Source: Phoebastria nigripes (Eukaryota > Chordata > Aves > Procellariiformes > Diomedeidae). From it: DNA of 64,000 nucleotides. Under the pieces are notes generated by a model. That model worked only from the letters and a program-made list of their open reading frames with translations. It did not search any database and had not been told where the DNA came from. The stretch covers positions 186,001-250,000 of the forward strand of contig JAYKAV010002453.1 in assembly GCA_035582835.1 (NCBI GenBank). The letters are read 5' to 3'. A program made the translations under genes and the position numbers. Shown piece by piece: positions 63,231 to 64,000 of this stretch (positions are counted from its first letter, which is position 1; each line of letters begins with the position of its first letter).

Positions 63231-64000
63231 AAAATCATCCTTGTCAGAAAAAAGTCTTAATCCTTTCCTTTCTGTCTAGCATGATTGTAACTATACCTGT
63301 TACATGCAACATGATTTGTACTGGAGAGCAGAAAAATGCACGTTTTTCACTTTGAGAAATAAAGACAGGAACAGGTTTTGAGCAGACTATCTGCCTCAAG
63401 TGTTCTGGGTGACGATTTTCCACCAGCCCCTTCCTCCAGACACCACCTAGTCAGTGCTGAACAAGGTCTGAACATTTCTTGCTAGAGAATACACTTCATT
63501 GCTTTCCCAGTTATGTTTTTCTTTATCATAGAGAGGCAGAAATTTTACTTATATAGGAAGAAGGATTCTCCAAGATAGCCTTCTTTAGAGCTGTGCATGG
63601 GATCAATCACAACCCCTCCTTGTTTCTCATGACTGTCTTCCCTGGCAGCATAGTCTTTTTCTTCAGTCAGGCATTTCTTTTCTGTATGTGATTGCTTCCT
63701 CTGAACTCCTGAGTTGTTTGAAGACACCACAAAACTCAGATATTTATAGAGTCACCTAAGAGCTTACATTATCTTTCTCAAGCCAGTGGAATTACAGGCT
63801 CTAAAAACAAGCCAAAAAATATTCTCCTTTTGATGCTATGAAATGCCAACAGATAATTTCTAAAGGCGTGACTCTTACAATAAATGTAGTTACTTTTTTT
63901 TTTGGTACAAAACACAAAATTTGCTTGACTTTTAGTGCCATGGAAGGACAGTAGACTGCAGGACATAACTATCAAATGTGAGCTGATAGGGATCCAGTTG
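63231..64000. other. Unique AT-rich DNA, nothing recognised
   Basis: The two small minus-strand frames (63545-63730, 63778-63975) have no signature, and a T run lies at 63894-63904. The window ends without any feature running across its edge that I can identify. Confidence 0.5.

Noticed and set aside
1..64000. CRISPR arrays, operons, phage, tRNA or rRNA genes
   Set aside because: No regularly spaced repeats, no polycistronic gene packing and no cloverleaf or rRNA core motif was seen. The repeat content is that of a vertebrate nuclear genome.

Overview
The window looks like nuclear DNA from a bird, most probably a neoavian. The evidence is two kinds of interspersed repeat. The first is the CR1 family of LINEs, including a young copy ending in the avian ATTCTATG octamer repeat. 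The second is a solo retroviral LTR of a type that I recall as widespread in neoavian genomes. The rest is AT-rich single-copy sequence with long homopolymer runs, few transposons and about 40 isolated N bases, as in a draft assembly. Nothing bacterial, phage, plasmid or organellar is present.

I find no protein-coding gene or exon that I can name. Almost all open frames are under 125 codons, AT-driven or low in complexity, and without a recognisable family signature. The one clearly meaningful coding stretch is the tail of a CR1 ORF2 (reverse transcriptase polyprotein) at 25.7-26.2 kb. The window is best read as a gene desert or the inside of a very large intron.

Layout. 1-10.96 kb: unique AT-rich DNA with a GC-rich block at 8.75-9.25 kb and a small assembly gap at 5,948-5,962. 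10.96-11.6 kb: two old CR1 fragments in opposite orientation. 11.6-20 kb: unique DNA with a MIR-like SINE remnant near 16.5 kb. 20.1-23.1 kb: a CTG-rich island and several stretches that look like conserved non-coding elements. 25.74-26.28 kb: the young CR1. 29.57-31.11 kb: a decayed CR1 ORF2 split by a 573-bp solo LTR with a perfect 5-bp target duplication. 34.4 kb: a CR1 tail. 34.5-59.4 kb: mostly unique, with candidate regulatory stretches at 45.7-46.0 and 50.2-51.3 kb and a pyrimidine-rich segment at 54.1-54.4 kb. 59.43-59.77 kb: a candidate enhancer with an inverted pair of NF-E2/MAF-type sites. 62.96-63.23 kb: a second, short LTR-like element. 63.2-64 kb: unique DNA.

No new multi-gene system is visible. 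The most informative features are the nested transposon insertion, which gives a relative age order, the unassigned 271-bp LTR-like element, and the putative cis-regulatory stretches. The regulatory stretches need cross-species alignment before they can be believed.
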